The notes: a model not told the origin generated them from the sequence alone. 54,773 bases of DNA from Deltaproteobacteria bacterium (GCA_016874755.1 VGTH01000038.1:1-54773), one strand, 5' to 3'. Shown: positions 45,794-54,459, counted from the first letter of the stretch. Numbers and translations: made by a program.

Positions 45794-46516
45794 ATGAAAT
45801 ATCTCGACCTCACACTGCCGTCACCCGAGGAAAATCTCGCTTGCGATGAAGCGTTGCTGCATTTTTGCGAGAACCACGAGGAGGAACCGGGCGCGCTACG
45901 CTTCTGGGAGTCGCCGAACCATTTCATCGTACTCGGTTATTCTAACAAGTTGAATGCCGAAGTTCACGTCGAAAAATGCAAAACGCGGGGCGTGCCGGTT
46001 TTGCGCCGTTTTAGCGGCGGCGGCACGGTGGTCCAGGGGCCGGGTTGTCTCAATTACGCCCTCGTCATGGCCAATCACCAATTAGGCGACACCCTCGACA
46101 TTATCGCGTCGTTCCATTTTGTCTTGGAACGCCACCGCGACGCAGTGGCCAGACTGTTGGGACAGGAGGTTCAGATCGCCGGTATCAGCGATCTTGCTGT
46201 TGACGGTGTGAAGTTCTCCGGCAACGCGCAATATCGTAGCCGCAACTTCACGCTGTTTCATGGGACGTTTCTCTTGGGGTTCGACGTGGCGCTGATCGAG
46301 GCGCTCTTGCCGATGCCTTCCCGACAGCCGCATTATCGCCGCGCCCGCGGCCACAAAGATTTCGTCAGAAACATTCCGCTGGGTCGACACGAGTTGTGCG
46401 CGGCGCTCAAACACGCGTGGCAAGCGCTCGCGCCAGCCGAGCGGTTCAATCCCAGTACGGTTGGACAATACGTGAAGCAGCGCTACGGCCGAGCCGAATG
46501 GATTGGAAAATTTTGA
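45794..46516 (+). CDS. lplA: lipoate-protein ligase A family protein
   Basis: The 240-residue BPL/LplA-fold protein has RRFSGGGTVVQGPGCLNYAL and the catalytic Lys140 in VDGVKFSGNAQYRS. It attaches lipoate (or transfers octanoyl) to the E2 Lys. Being divergent from aceE by only 60 bp, it likely lipoylates the complex made next door. It lacks the LplA C-terminal accessory domain, so it may be an octanoyltransferase-like LipM type. Confidence 0.88.
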   Translation: MKYLDLTLPSPEENLACDEALLHFCENHEEEPGALRFWESPNHFIVLGYSNKLNAEVHVEKCKTRGVPVLRRFSGGGTVVQGPGCLNYALVMANHQLGDTLDIIASFHFVLERHRDAVARLLGQEVQIAGISDLAVDGVKFSGNAQYRSRNFTLFHGTFLLGFDVALIEALLPMPSRQPHYRRARGHKDFVRNIPLGRHELCAALKHAWQALAPAERFNPSTVGQYVKQRYGRAEWIGKF

Positions 46517-46526
46517 GCCGCAGGTG

Positions 46527-46565
46527 GAAAATTGGGTGGCGTGGACAGAGGGGAACTGCCGGCGC
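46527..46565 (-). repeat. degenerate copy of the 3-prime end of tRNA-Met (possible att site)
   Basis: About 38 bases here match the 3-prime end of the tRNA gene at 51778-51854, in the same orientation, with roughly 85 percent identity and two small gaps. The shared blocks AAAATTGG, TGGC, TGGACAGAG and GAACTG cover the bases after the CCA end, the acceptor arm and the T arm. The rest of the tRNA is absent. A partial tRNA 3-prime copy at the far side of a segment is the expected footprint of integration into a tRNA gene. Confidence 0.55.
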
Positions 46566-46623
46566 AGGGTAAGTCTTGATAGGGTGCCGGAGCAAAATGC
46601 GGACCCAGAGCCACGATGCTTGT

Positions 46624-47076
46624 CTAGTCCGAGGCAATCTCTTTTTGGTAGTGTAGCATCTTGCCGTGAACGAAGCCCAGACGGTCGAAGAAATGCTGCA
46701 TCGCGCTCTGGTTGCTTGTGATCAGAGTAAAAATCGTGCGAATGCCGTGGTCTTCCGCGGATTCTGTGAATTTTTGGACCAGTTCTTGGGCGACGCCACG
46801 GCAGCGAAAGACCGGATCGACGCCGATCATTTCGATCCACGCGACCGTGCCGGGCAGGCCGAATTCGAGCTCGCCCGTCCGGCCTAAGATAAAGCCAACG
46901 ACGCGATTGTCGATCTCGGCCACTAGCGAAGGCCAGTGCGGACGAATCGCTTCGGACATCTCGATGCGTTTCTCCCAGTAGTGCGGCCGCGCCACGCCGG
47001 TTTGGCGCTCTTCCATGTCGACGATGGCCGGTATGTCGCGTTTTTCTAAATTTCTAACATGGATGTCTTTGTCCAT
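46624..47076 (-). CDS. GNAT family N-acetyltransferase
   Basis: The 150-residue protein has the GNAT fold: RNLEKRDIPAIVDME at the start, beta strands with AEIDNRVVGFILG and EMIGVDPVFRCRGVAQELVQKF (acetyl-CoA-binding motif A with RxxGxA pattern), and NQSAMQHFFDRLGFV at the end. Such RimI-like enzymes acetylate amines; the acceptor is unknown. It is the first gene inside the presumed island. Confidence 0.85.
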   Translation of the reverse strand: MDKDIHVRNLEKRDIPAIVDMEERQTGVARPHYWEKRIEMSEAIRPHWPSLVAEIDNRVVGFILGRTGELEFGLPGTVAWIEMIGVDPVFRCRGVAQELVQKFTESAEDHGIRTIFTLITSNQSAMQHFFDRLGFVHGKMLHYQKEIASD

Positions 47077-47114
47077 GATCGCCTCCGGGGCACTGGAATC
47101 GGATACTAGTTTCT

Positions 47115-47209
47115 CACCACGAAGACACGAAGGACACGAAGTTCGGAAAAAGGACTTTTATAAAATTATTTGCTTTTCTGCCCCTCGCGCTCTTCGTGTC
47201 TTCGTGGTG
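47115..47209. repeat. palindrome built from CACGAAG words
   Basis: CACCACGAAGACACGAAG (47115-47132) pairs perfectly over 18 bp with 47192-47209. The left arm repeats ACACGAAG and GGACACGAAG words. The interior is AT-rich. Similar sequence is familiar from intergenic regions of many environmental genomes. It lies between the GNAT gene and the hydratase fragment. Confidence 0.65.
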
Positions 47210-47228
47210 AATGTTTGCATCTCCGAAA

Positions 47229-47573
47229 TCAGCGGTTAAACCGCAGCGGGCGCTTTTCAATAAACGCGTTGTAGCCCTCGATAAAATCCGCCGTCTCCAT
47301 GCAGCGCGCCTGCGCTGCGGCTTCCATTTCCAGCGCGGTTTCTAAATCGACGTTGCCTTCGTATTCGAGCAATTCTTTAGTCACGCCAATCGCGTACTGC
47401 GGACCGTCTTTCAAACGCGCAGCCCATTTGTGGGCTTCTTCCATCAAGCTATCGCCAGGAACGACGCGGTTGGCCAAACCGATGCGGTGCGCTTCTTGGG
47501 CGTCGATGGTGTCGCCGAAGTAAACCAGCTCGGTCGCTTTTCCCAAGCCGACAATGCGCGGCAGCCACGATCC
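47229..47573 (-). pseudogene. C-terminal fragment of an enoyl-CoA hydratase
   Basis: The frame GSWLPRIVGLGKATELVYFG, then AQEAHRIGLANRVVPGDSL, and the end FIEGYNAFIEKRPLRFN matches the last 40 percent of crotonase-family proteins. A TGA closes the frame just before GSWLPRIVG (about 47573), where family sequence should continue. So the N-terminal 150 or so residues, including the oxyanion-hole NH region, are gone. The upstream side is a palindromic repeat at 47644-47702. Confidence 0.7.
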
Positions 47574-47643
47574 TCAGAAAAGTTCCTTCCCCCGTTTCGG
47601 GACTGTGTCGTAATGCGCAAAATTCCCGGGTTTGTCATCCTGA

Positions 47644-47702
47644 GCGCAAGCGAAGGATCTGCTTTTTCGCGCGGTTGCATGCAGTAGATTCTTCGCTTGC
47701 GC
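47644..47702. repeat. palindromic repeat (GCGCAAGCGAAGGATCT family)
   Basis: GCGCAAGCGAAGGATCT (47644-47660) pairs with AGATTCTTCGCTTGCGC (47686-47702) with one mismatch. GTCATCCTGA precedes the left arm. This type of element (GTCATCCTGAGC...GAAGGATCT) is widely known as an intergenic repeat. It abuts the break of the hydratase fragment. Confidence 0.6.
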
Positions 47703-47779
47703 AGCCGCCACCGGCCCTGCCGCAAAACGAGAAAACCAAAGAAGAAAAGATCGACGAAATGCTGAAGAAAGGACTTTAG
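47699..47779 (+). pseudogene. 3-prime tail of an unidentified CDS
   Basis: A frame ending in TAG at 47777-47779 encodes a proline-rich stretch (AQPPPALPQ) followed by NEKTKEEKIDEMLKKGL. This reads like the C-terminus of a real protein. It starts in the right arm of the palindromic repeat, so only the tail survives. Source is unknown. Confidence 0.35.
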
Positions 47780-47809
47780 GACGAATCAACTCAACGGAAG
47801 GAAAGCAAA

Positions 47810-47974
47810 ATGAAAAAGGTTACAGAGTCGAAACGAGTATCTGAAAGATTCCGCGACGCATGGTTAGTATTCATGACCAGGCGCGCCGCCGAATTTGCCA
47901 AAGGGAGTGCGGGCGCCGGCCAGGAGAACGATCTCATCTCGGTTAGCGGCTATAGGGTTTATTCTTGGGGATAA
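47810..47974 (+). CDS. possible 54-residue ORF with a strong ribosome site
   Basis: ATG 47810 is preceded by GGAAGGAAAG at good spacing. The product (MKKVTESKRVSERFRDAWLV, then RRAAEFAKGSAGAG) is basic and predicted helical. It overlaps the convergent PBP gene end by 32 bp. No family is recognised. It may be a fragment or a spurious ORF in a debris region. Confidence 0.25.
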   Translation: MKKVTESKRVSERFRDAWLVFMTRRAAEFAKGSAGAGQENDLISVSGYRVYSWG

Positions 47975-50900
47975 GGGATGCGTTAGGCGGGTTAGCCCGG
48001 TAGGCGTTGACACGGGGTTCCGATTGCAGCCGCGTGTTAATAGCCGGTGCCAGGAGCTTCAACACGGATACCGGTAGAGCGCTGGTAAAATGGTAGTGCG
48101 CTGCTTCGGGGCCTGAGACCGAGGCGGTAATGACGCCGAAGTAGCGCTCGCCCAGGTAAAAAACAAACGCGGCCGTGCGGCTGGTTGCACGCGACGAAGT
48201 AACCCCGCCATACCGATTGAACGTTTCGAAACGGTTATCGCCCGATCCCGTTTTGCCACCAACCCGAAGTGGCGTATCGTCTGCAGCAAGGAATGCACCG
48301 GCGATGCGTTTGGCAGTGCCGAGGTCAACAACTTCCTTGAGCACCTCGCGCACAGTGCGTGCTACCGCCGGATCTATCACTCGTTCATCGCGCCATGAAT
48401 TCGGCGCGAGCACTGTTTCATAGGCGGTGCCTGCGGCAAACCGCAGCGAGTTTATGTCTATGGTCGCGCGACGGAGGCCATCGTGGACGATAATCCCCAT
48501 CAGTTCGGCCAGCGCGATCGGCTTGTCCGATGAATTGCCAATCGCCGTGGCGAGCGACGGAACGAGATGGGCGAAAGGAAAGCCCAATCGCTGCCAGGCT
48601 GGTGTCATGCGAGCAAAAGCGTCGGCTTCGATGCGGATACGCAAGCGCAAATCCTGCGCGCCACGGTTGCGCGTTTTGAAAAGCCAGGCAGAACTAGCGC
48701 GGCGCGCCTCGGCGCTGCGATTCCACAGCTCGTCCCAAGTGAGATTCGGTCGATCGAAGAATTGCGCCGCGCTCCACAGATCGAGCGGATGGCGCGCCAG
48801 CAGATAGGCGTAGTCCGCGAGGTTCAAACGCGGGTTGCTGTAGGCCTTAAACAGTTTATGGATATCTTCGGGAGTGAGGCCTTTTATAAATTGTCTTAGC
48901 CAGGCAGCCAGCCCGTCCTCGTCATTGCCACGCTGCCAGGCAAAATAGAGGATCGCCAGATGGCGCGGCGAGGCGTCTCGCTGCGGCAGCAAACGAGCGA
49001 TCAAATCTTTTTGCGAGAGCCCGTAAAAGCTTTTGTATGCCCGTCGCAGGGTGGCCTGTTCCTCTTTTACAACGATCTCGTCGAGCATCTGCTTTCGCAG
49101 AGGGTGATGCACGTCGCTCAAGATCGCGTCCGCATCGTAGCCGAGATGGGCACGGTGATAGCGCACCAAATCGCGCATCAGGCGAATAAACACGAGATTG
49201 ACCGAGCGTTGGAACCCTTCGCGCAGCGGCGTGATCCGGCTATTGTCCGCCGGATCGAAGTTGTTGAATGAGTGAACCCCACCGCCGGTGAAAAAGCTTT
49301 CATAGGGACTGGCCGAATAGCGCCGGTCCATCACGGCGGCGAGCATCTGGTTCAAGCTCTGGCCTGGGTTTTCGAGCAAACTTTTCGCTGCCCATTGGGT
49401 GATTGGGTCGCCGGCGCTGGTGGCGTGCGCAGCCAAACTGACAGGATTGAGAGAGGACAATTCGTGATGCAGCTGGGCGACGACTTCCAGATAGTGGATC
49501 AACGTGCGGAGTTTCGCCGTGCTACCGAGTTCTAACTTGATGCCCTGATTGAAATCTAACGGCCTATTGGCGTTATCAGCCTGCACGCGGATCAAATTGG
49601 CCTGCGCGCCACGCTCCAGCAGGAGAAATGTGTAGATAACCTTACGGGGATCGCTGTTTTCCAACATTTGCCTTTGGTCGAGTCCCTGAGCATGAGTGAA
49701 TTTGACATCGCCCAGCGCCCGTAACAGGTTCGCCACCTTCGTTTGCATTTTGGCGTCAAGCGTAGTTTCGACTTCAAGGTCAAGACGGTCGAGATCATAA
49801 AGATTGCCGACGCCGAGTTGCTTGGCCAGCCGATCGCGCGCGATGGCGGTACCCTTGTCGCGGCTGTACAGGGGGACTGGTTGTGGTGACGCGGTGTCGG
49901 CAAAGACCAGTGGTTGTTTCACCAGCGCCTCGGCAAGAGCGTTGCTAATAACTCCCGCTTTTGCCAGCAGCCGTGTATATTGATCGGTCTTGCGTTCCAG
50001 CGCGGCATGATTTTTCACTAGCAGAGCCGTCGGCGCGCGCGTCGCCAGCAACAACGCGAGCGTATGTTTATAAGCATGGACTTGGGAGCCCTGATCTGCT
50101 GCGCTCGTGAGTGCTTGGCGCACATCCTCCAGCTCCAAACCGAACCAGGCCTGCAATGCTTCGCCTAGCCCATAAACCTCTCCGTAGCCTGGTGCGGCGG
50201 CGAGAGGCAATGTGTTCAAGTAGTCGAGCACGATGGCGCGTCGTTCTTCGGTGGTATCCGGGCCATCGCGGTAGGCTTTAAGGCTTGCAGCAACCAGTTG
50301 ACGCAATTTTTCTGTCGGCGAGCCGGTGCGTCCAGCCGGAGAATGGCGAAACTTTTCCAGTTGAACGGCAAGCGTGCTACCCCCCTCAGGCGGCGTCGGC
50401 AGACCGAGCTTGCCGCCCGAATAAGAGAGGAGCGCTTTGGCAAGTCGGCTCCATTCGATCGCCGGATGGCCATTGGCTTGATGTTGTCCCTCTAGCTCAC
50501 GGTTCTCAATAAAGAGCAGCGTGTTGACGAGCAACGGTGGTACGGCTTCAAACGTTTCAAAATGACGCCCGCGGTCTCGTTCTCCAAAGTCATACAGCGG
50601 CTTGCCGTCAGCGCTGCGGATCTTGAGTCCGGCCGTCGTCGATTCCCGCACCGGTGGCGCGATGCCTAAGGAGATCAGCCATGACAAAGCCCGCGAAGCG
50701 CGAACCTGTTCGGTGATCCGATAATTGGCTTTCTCCAGACGTTGAATGAATTTGGGTATGCGATTGTAGCCGCGTCGACCGTCGAGCGGACCCCCGCGTG
50801 GAAAAGCCACCCGCGAGCTCGGGCCGGAGACGACTTCGTAGACCAGCCATGAGTTGACATGCGTAAATAACCAGCTTTGAACCGCGGCCGTGCGGACCTC

Positions 50901-51089
50901 GACGCCAACGGTCGCGATCAAAGACAGGGTGAAGATCCGCCAGCGCCATTTTCTAATAATCGCGAATGCATGGGTCCAGGTAAGATCGAATTCACCTTCG
51001 AACCGCTGAAGAAACTGGAGAACCTTCGCACTCATACGGTTGCTCTTAAGCTGGCTGACTAGGCTTTTGCCCGAGTGCTTAAGCCCCAC
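47943..51089 (-). CDS. large bifunctional transglycosylase/transpeptidase (class A PBP-like)
   Basis: The 1048-residue protein has one membrane helix near residues 50-75, a GT51 transglycosylase region (ENRELE as catalytic-type Glu, then GGSTLAVQLEKF), and a penicillin-binding transpeptidase with SxxK (STAK, about 522), SxN (SVN, about 630) and KTG (about 944). The GT motifs are divergent from the usual EDRxF and GGSTITQQ, and the SxN-to-KTG gap of about 310 residues is unusually long. It would polymerise and cross-link peptidoglycan. GTG at 51089 is used; ATG at 51035 with AAGAG upstream is a plausible alternative. Confidence 0.82.
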   Translation of the reverse strand: MGLKHSGKSLVSQLKSNRMSAKVLQFLQRFEGEFDLTWTHAFAIIRKWRWRIFTLSLIATVGVEVRTAAVQSWLFTHVNSWLVYEVVSGPSSRVAFPRGGPLDGRRGYNRIPKFIQRLEKANYRITEQVRASRALSWLISLGIAPPVRESTTAGLKIRSADGKPLYDFGERDRGRHFETFEAVPPLLVNTLLFIENRELEGQHQANGHPAIEWSRLAKALLSYSGGKLGLPTPPEGGSTLAVQLEKFRHSPAGRTGSPTEKLRQLVAASLKAYRDGPDTTEERRAIVLDYLNTLPLAAAPGYGEVYGLGEALQAWFGLELEDVRQALTSAADQGSQVHAYKHTLALLLATRAPTALLVKNHAALERKTDQYTRLLAKAGVISNALAEALVKQPLVFADTASPQPVPLYSRDKGTAIARDRLAKQLGVGNLYDLDRLDLEVETTLDAKMQTKVANLLRALGDVKFTHAQGLDQRQMLENSDPRKVIYTFLLLERGAQANLIRVQADNANRPLDFNQGIKLELGSTAKLRTLIHYLEVVAQLHHELSSLNPVSLAAHATSAGDPITQWAAKSLLENPGQSLNQMLAAVMDRRYSASPYESFFTGGGVHSFNNFDPADNSRITPLREGFQRSVNLVFIRLMRDLVRYHRAHLGYDADAILSDVHHPLRKQMLDEIVVKEEQATLRRAYKSFYGLSQKDLIARLLPQRDASPRHLAILYFAWQRGNDEDGLAAWLRQFIKGLTPEDIHKLFKAYSNPRLNLADYAYLLARHPLDLWSAAQFFDRPNLTWDELWNRSAEARRASSAWLFKTRNRGAQDLRLRIRIEADAFARMTPAWQRLGFPFAHLVPSLATAIGNSSDKPIALAELMGIIVHDGLRRATIDINSLRFAAGTAYETVLAPNSWRDERVIDPAVARTVREVLKEVVDLGTAKRIAGAFLAADDTPLRVGGKTGSGDNRFETFNRYGGVTSSRATSRTAAFVFYLGERYFGVITASVSGPEAAHYHFTSALPVSVLKLLAPAINTRLQSEPRVNAYRANPPNASLIPKNKPYSR

Positions 51090-51185
51090 AAGCCGCCGGC
51101 CACTGCAGGTCGCGCGCTTCTAGAGCCTGAAGAAATAATACCAGGTTCAAAATAAATTCTGTGCACGCTATTGCAGGATGTCAAC

Positions 51186-51206
51186 GTAGAAAATTTTATT
51201 TTCTAC
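51186..51206. repeat. AT-rich hairpin upstream of the AMP-binding remnant
   Basis: GTAGAAAAT (51186-51194) pairs perfectly with ATTTTCTAC (51198-51206) around a TTT loop. It sits 46 bp before an ATG, in a leader or promoter region. No function is known. Confidence 0.45.
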
Positions 51207-51251
51207 CTGGAACTACTCGCACCCGGTGCTAGCGTGTAATGGGGTGTTATC

Positions 51252-51767
51252 ATGAGTCCTCAATGGTGGACTTCAGTCAAAAGTTCGATTCAACGACTGT
51301 TGCAAAGAATAAAGGGTAGGGTCCAACGCGGTGGGACGGCGGGTGAATGCTATCCGTGGGAAGTCTCGTACCCAAAGGGGATTAGTTGGCGCCTCGAAAT
51401 TGCCCCGGCGCCCCTGCAAACCTTGCTCCTTGAGTCAATCCGGGCTTACCCCGACCACCGGGCCGTGAGCTTTCTCGGCAAAAGGTTTACCTACAAAAAA
51501 ATCGGCGAACTGGCAGCGCGAGCGGCCAAAGGATTTCAAATTTTAGGTGTCCAGCAAGGCGTGAACGTCGGTCTCTGCTTGCCCAATTCACCGTACTACG
51601 TTGTTTGCTACTACGGTGTCCTCCAAGCAGGCGGCACGCCGTTAAAAACCCTGGAGGCCAATCTGGAGGCCAATCAAAGGCCGTCAAAGGCCAAAAGATG
51701 CTCGATCTGGCCAACTTGGAAAAAATCCGAGAAGCTGCGAAAGTCCTCGAAAGTCTTGGATTTTTAA
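51252..51767 (+). pseudogene. 3-prime-truncated AMP-binding (long-chain acyl-CoA synthetase) remnant
   Basis: The first 133 residues look like a FadD N-terminus: YPWEVSYPKGISWRLEIAPA, then AYPDHRAVSFLGKRFTYKKI and PNSPYYVVCYYGVLQAGGT. Family sequence stops at the point where NPLYTERE should follow. A tail of slippage-like repeats (GGAGGCCAATCT twice, AAAGGCC twice) takes over and the frame closes at 51767. The adenylation motifs are all absent. The break is about 90 bp from the tRNA gene. Confidence 0.75.
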
Positions 51768-51777
51768 GAGAAAAAAT

Positions 51778-51854
51778 TGGTGGCGGTGGACAGAGTCGAA
51801 CTGTCGACGCCGCGGATATGAGCCGCGTGCTCTGACCAACTGAGCTACACCGCC
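51778..51854 (-). tRNA. tRNA-Met (CAT anticodon)
   Basis: Read on the minus strand the gene starts GGCGGTG and ends CACCGCC plus discriminator A and an encoded CCA (51780-51778). The D arm is GCTC/GAGC, the anticodon stem CGCGG/CCGCG with loop CTCATAT (anticodon CAT) and the T arm GACAG/CTGTC with TTCGACT. Elongator Met is most likely, though a lysidine-modified Ile tRNA also has CAT. The 3-prime end is followed by a T-rich stretch (TTTTTT). It is partly copied at 46527-46565. Confidence 0.92.
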
Positions 51855-51888
51855 ACGTGGCGTAAGGTACGTTGGGTTGGCAAAAAGA

Positions 51889-52617
51889 TCAAGGAGTCCA
51901 AAGCGGCGGGCGGCTTTCCCATTTCTTAGCAATGGAACTTTGCTTCACCGATTTTTTGCCTCGCTTTATTTGATACAGGATTTTCGCGTCGGTATCTAGA
52001 CAGCTCAATAAATTGCCATACACCAAACCTGTGTCTAGGCCGATCTTGTAGGGCAAGTCGAAGAAAACTTCGTTCTGCGGCGTGTGGCCGAACAACACGG
52101 TATAGGGGAGGCGATGTGAGCGGTAGATGAATTGATTGCGGATCCAGAGCATTTCCGTTTCGCTTTGAGCTTCGAGCAGTATTGCCGGATGGATGCCGGC
52201 ATGCACGCAAAAATAGGAGCCCATCACATAGAAACTTTTTAGCTCCCGGTAGAACTGCAGGTGCTCCTTCGGCATGCGCATGGTGAGCTCGCGGAAGTCA
52301 TCGACCGCGCTCGGCACGCCGTAGCTCTCGAGCGTTGGCTTGCCGCCGTTGGCTAGAAAAACGTCGCCGTGATTGCCGCCGAAGCCAAGATAGGAAAGCA
52401 GCATGTCTTCGTGGTTGCCTTTGAGAAAAACCAAGTCGTAGCTATTTTCACGTTGCAGATCCAATAGGTAGGAGATGACGCCCTTGGAATCGGGGCCGCG
52501 GTCGATATAGTCGCCGAGGAAGACCAAGCGATCGCCGCTCGCTAGCGGCAGATCTTCGATTAAGTAGCTGAGCTCGGATAGACAACCGTGGATGTCGCCG
52601 ATAACGAAGGAGCTCAT
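51889..52617 (-). CDS. metallophosphoesterase, PP2A/ApaH-like serine/threonine phosphatase family
   Basis: The 242-residue protein has GDIHGCLSEL (first metal motif), FLGDYIDRGPDS (second) and FLKGNHEDML (third), then HAGIHP and GHTPQNE. This is the bacterial PPP family that includes PrpA/PrpE-type protein phosphatases and diadenosine tetraphosphatases. The substrate cannot be read off. It is monocistronic, downstream of the tRNA on the minus strand. Confidence 0.87.
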   Translation of the reverse strand: MSSFVIGDIHGCLSELSYLIEDLPLASGDRLVFLGDYIDRGPDSKGVISYLLDLQRENSYDLVFLKGNHEDMLLSYLGFGGNHGDVFLANGGKPTLESYGVPSAVDDFRELTMRMPKEHLQFYRELKSFYVMGSYFCVHAGIHPAILLEAQSETEMLWIRNQFIYRSHRLPYTVLFGHTPQNEVFFDLPYKIGLDTGLVYGNLLSCLDTDAKILYQIKRGKKSVKQSSIAKKWESRPPLWTP

Positions 52618-52722
52618 ACCACAACATCCTAAGCTAGTTCATAGGCGAGATCAATTCGGGGGCCGCGAACGAGCCGACGGCAAATTGACGCCAGCGCGAT
52701 ATTCTGTTACCCAAGTCGTACC

Positions 52723-53112
52723 ATGACGCTGCGCGATCTCTACTCCAGCCGGCCGTTCCTCGCCGGTGCGGTGTTGTTAATACTGGGCGCGGCGAACTGG
52801 GGCGTCGGAGCCCATGAAACCAATCGCTTTCACGGCATCATTCACAAGACTGCGCGCACCGGCTTGGAGGATTCCTACCGACATTTCCGTGAGCTCGATC
52901 ATCAGAAAAATCAAGAAGTGCTGCGGCGCATCAATGCCGATCGCGAGAAATACAACGCGGCAAAAGTGAAGTTGAATTTTTACTACGTGGTTGCCGCCGG
53001 CGGCAAATTGTTTTGTCTGGCCGGCGCCGCGTTAACTCTGTTTTCTTTAGTGGGGCTGATACGGCGCGACAGCGCTTTTAAAATAGAGAAGCTCGCGGCG
53101 CAGCGGGATTGA
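52723..53112 (+). CDS. small membrane protein with a coiled-coil middle
   Basis: The 129-residue product has two membrane helices (FLAGAVLLILGAANWGVGA and FYYVVAAGGKLFCLAGAALTLFSLVGLI) on either side of a charged helix (FRELDHQKNQEVLRRINADREKYNAAKVKL). No family is recognised. It stands alone between two minus-strand genes. Composition looks genuine. Confidence 0.6.
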   Translation: MTLRDLYSSRPFLAGAVLLILGAANWGVGAHETNRFHGIIHKTARTGLEDSYRHFRELDHQKNQEVLRRINADREKYNAAKVKLNFYYVVAAGGKLFCLAGAALTLFSLVGLIRRDSAFKIEKLAAQRD

Positions 53113-53126
53113 TGCTTGGATGAGGC

Positions 53127-54149
53127 CTACTTTAGAGTCTTGGATTTTTGGTATTTCCGGTAGTCGTAGCCGGTTGCCATAGCCAGCAGAATGTCTTCCA
53201 TGCCGCCGTTTTTTTCGCGCCGCAGGATCGACAGGCGGTCGTAAAATTCCTTGTAATCTTTGTAAACCCGCTGGTTCTCGTCGAGCTTGCGCAGGAAAAA
53301 ATCTTTGATCCGCGTCACCGTAAAGCGCAACGCGGAGAAACGCAGTTCGTTGGGGAAAGAGTCCCATTCCGGCAAGGAAAGCGGACGCAGGCTTTCATAG
53401 CCGGCAATCAACGCCTCGAAACGATCGATTCGATAGCGCTCGTCAATATAGCATAGTGCGTTGACTGCGGTTGCCAAATCGTAGATCAATTTGCCGCGGC
53501 AGGCCGCCTCGAAATCCATCACGCCGGTAAGCCGCCCACCCTTGAATTTGACATTGTCGGGGAACAGGTCACCGTGGATGATGCCCTTCGGCAGATTGTT
53601 GTCGAGATAATTCTCCAGATAAACGAACTCGTCGTCGAGTACGCGAATGATATGCTTAAGATGAGTCGGCAACTGCCGGCGGACATCACGATAGATGGCG
53701 GTTATTCGGCTAAACCCGAACCGGTTGTCGATGCCTTTCTTGTAGGTGCGACCGATCAGGTGCAGGTTGGCTAAGGTGTGTCCAAGCGCGTTCAGTTGAG
53801 CATTGGTGAGCGCCTCAACCGCGATCTCTGTCCCTTCGACAAACCGGCTGACGGTCAGACATTTTCCTTCGAAGGTCATGTAGAGTCGGCCGCTTTTGCT
53901 TTTCAGGGGTTGCAGGCATGGAAAACTCTGTTTTCTCAAATGAAACAACAGATCAAGCTCTTGCTTTACTTCGACTTCGCTTTTCACCTCATCAATCTTC
54001 GCAAAGAAACGCCCGCGCTTGGTTTCGATGAGATAGTGGGTGTTGACTGAACCATTCTTAACGCCGGAAAAGGCCACAAGATCGCCCAATGCGAACTCTT
54101 CAACGATTCCGCTAATGTCCTTTTTAGTGAGCGTGGTGTAAATCGCCAT
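53127..54149 (-). CDS. thrB: homoserine kinase, type II (ThrB, APH-like fold)
   Basis: The 340-residue phosphotransferase has the type II start MAIYTTLTKKDISGIVEEFALG, GVKNGSVNTHYLIETKRGRFFAKI, the catalytic loop GIIHGDLFPDNVKFKGG and the Mg-binding VMDFEAACRGK. Type II ThrB phosphorylates homoserine in threonine synthesis and is common where the GHMP-type kinase is missing. It has its own promoter at 54180-54208. Confidence 0.9.
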   Translation of the reverse strand: MAIYTTLTKKDISGIVEEFALGDLVAFSGVKNGSVNTHYLIETKRGRFFAKIDEVKSEVEVKQELDLLFHLRKQSFPCLQPLKSKSGRLYMTFEGKCLTVSRFVEGTEIAVEALTNAQLNALGHTLANLHLIGRTYKKGIDNRFGFSRITAIYRDVRRQLPTHLKHIIRVLDDEFVYLENYLDNNLPKGIIHGDLFPDNVKFKGGRLTGVMDFEAACRGKLIYDLATAVNALCYIDERYRIDRFEALIAGYESLRPLSLPEWDSFPNELRFSALRFTVTRIKDFFLRKLDENQRVYKDYKEFYDRLSILRREKNGGMEDILLAMATGYDYRKYQKSKTLK

Positions 54150-54179
54150 GGGTTGTTACGGGTCTTTCTAACTACGCTA

Positions 54180-54208
54180 AATATAATGAAAAAATATGCC
54201 TAAGTCAA
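54180..54208 (-). promoter_or_regulatory. sigma70-type promoter for thrB
   Basis: On the minus strand, TTGACT (complement of 54203-54208) and TATATT (complement of 54180-54185) are separated by 17 bp. It lies 31 bp before the ThrB ATG. The match to TTGACA/TATAAT is five of six at both hexamers. Confidence 0.6.
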
Positions 54209-54359
54209 TATAAAAAGATTTATCTGTGGTTTTTAGGATAGTTCTCGACATTTTCTCAGGTAACAATTTGGAAAAAGTGGCTGCCGTTGGATCGGTGTCC
54301 CGGCCAATTTGCGATTGGTGCCCATGACTCGATTCTTCCTAAATCTAGGAAATTTTCCC

Positions 54360-54387
54360 TTGACAATGACCGGCGTGGTTATTTAAT
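54360..54387 (+). promoter_or_regulatory. sigma70-type promoter for the cold-shock gene
   Basis: TTGACA at 54360-54365 and TTTAAT at 54382-54387 are separated by 16 bp. Transcription would start near 54395, giving a leader of about 65 nt before the ATG at 54460, as is usual for cold-shock genes. A stem TTCCTA/TAGGAA lies just upstream. The rest of 54150-54359 shows no gene. Confidence 0.6.
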
Positions 54388-54459
54388 GTCCCGCCCTGAT
54401 CGGCAGCCGTGCTGGTTGCACAACAGGCGGCCTGTCGAATTCGAAAAGGAGGCTGGGCG

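Noticed and set aside
46527-51854. Active prophage or integrative element
   Set aside because: No integrase, recombinase or phage gene was found between the tRNA and its partial copy; only a decayed island is supported.
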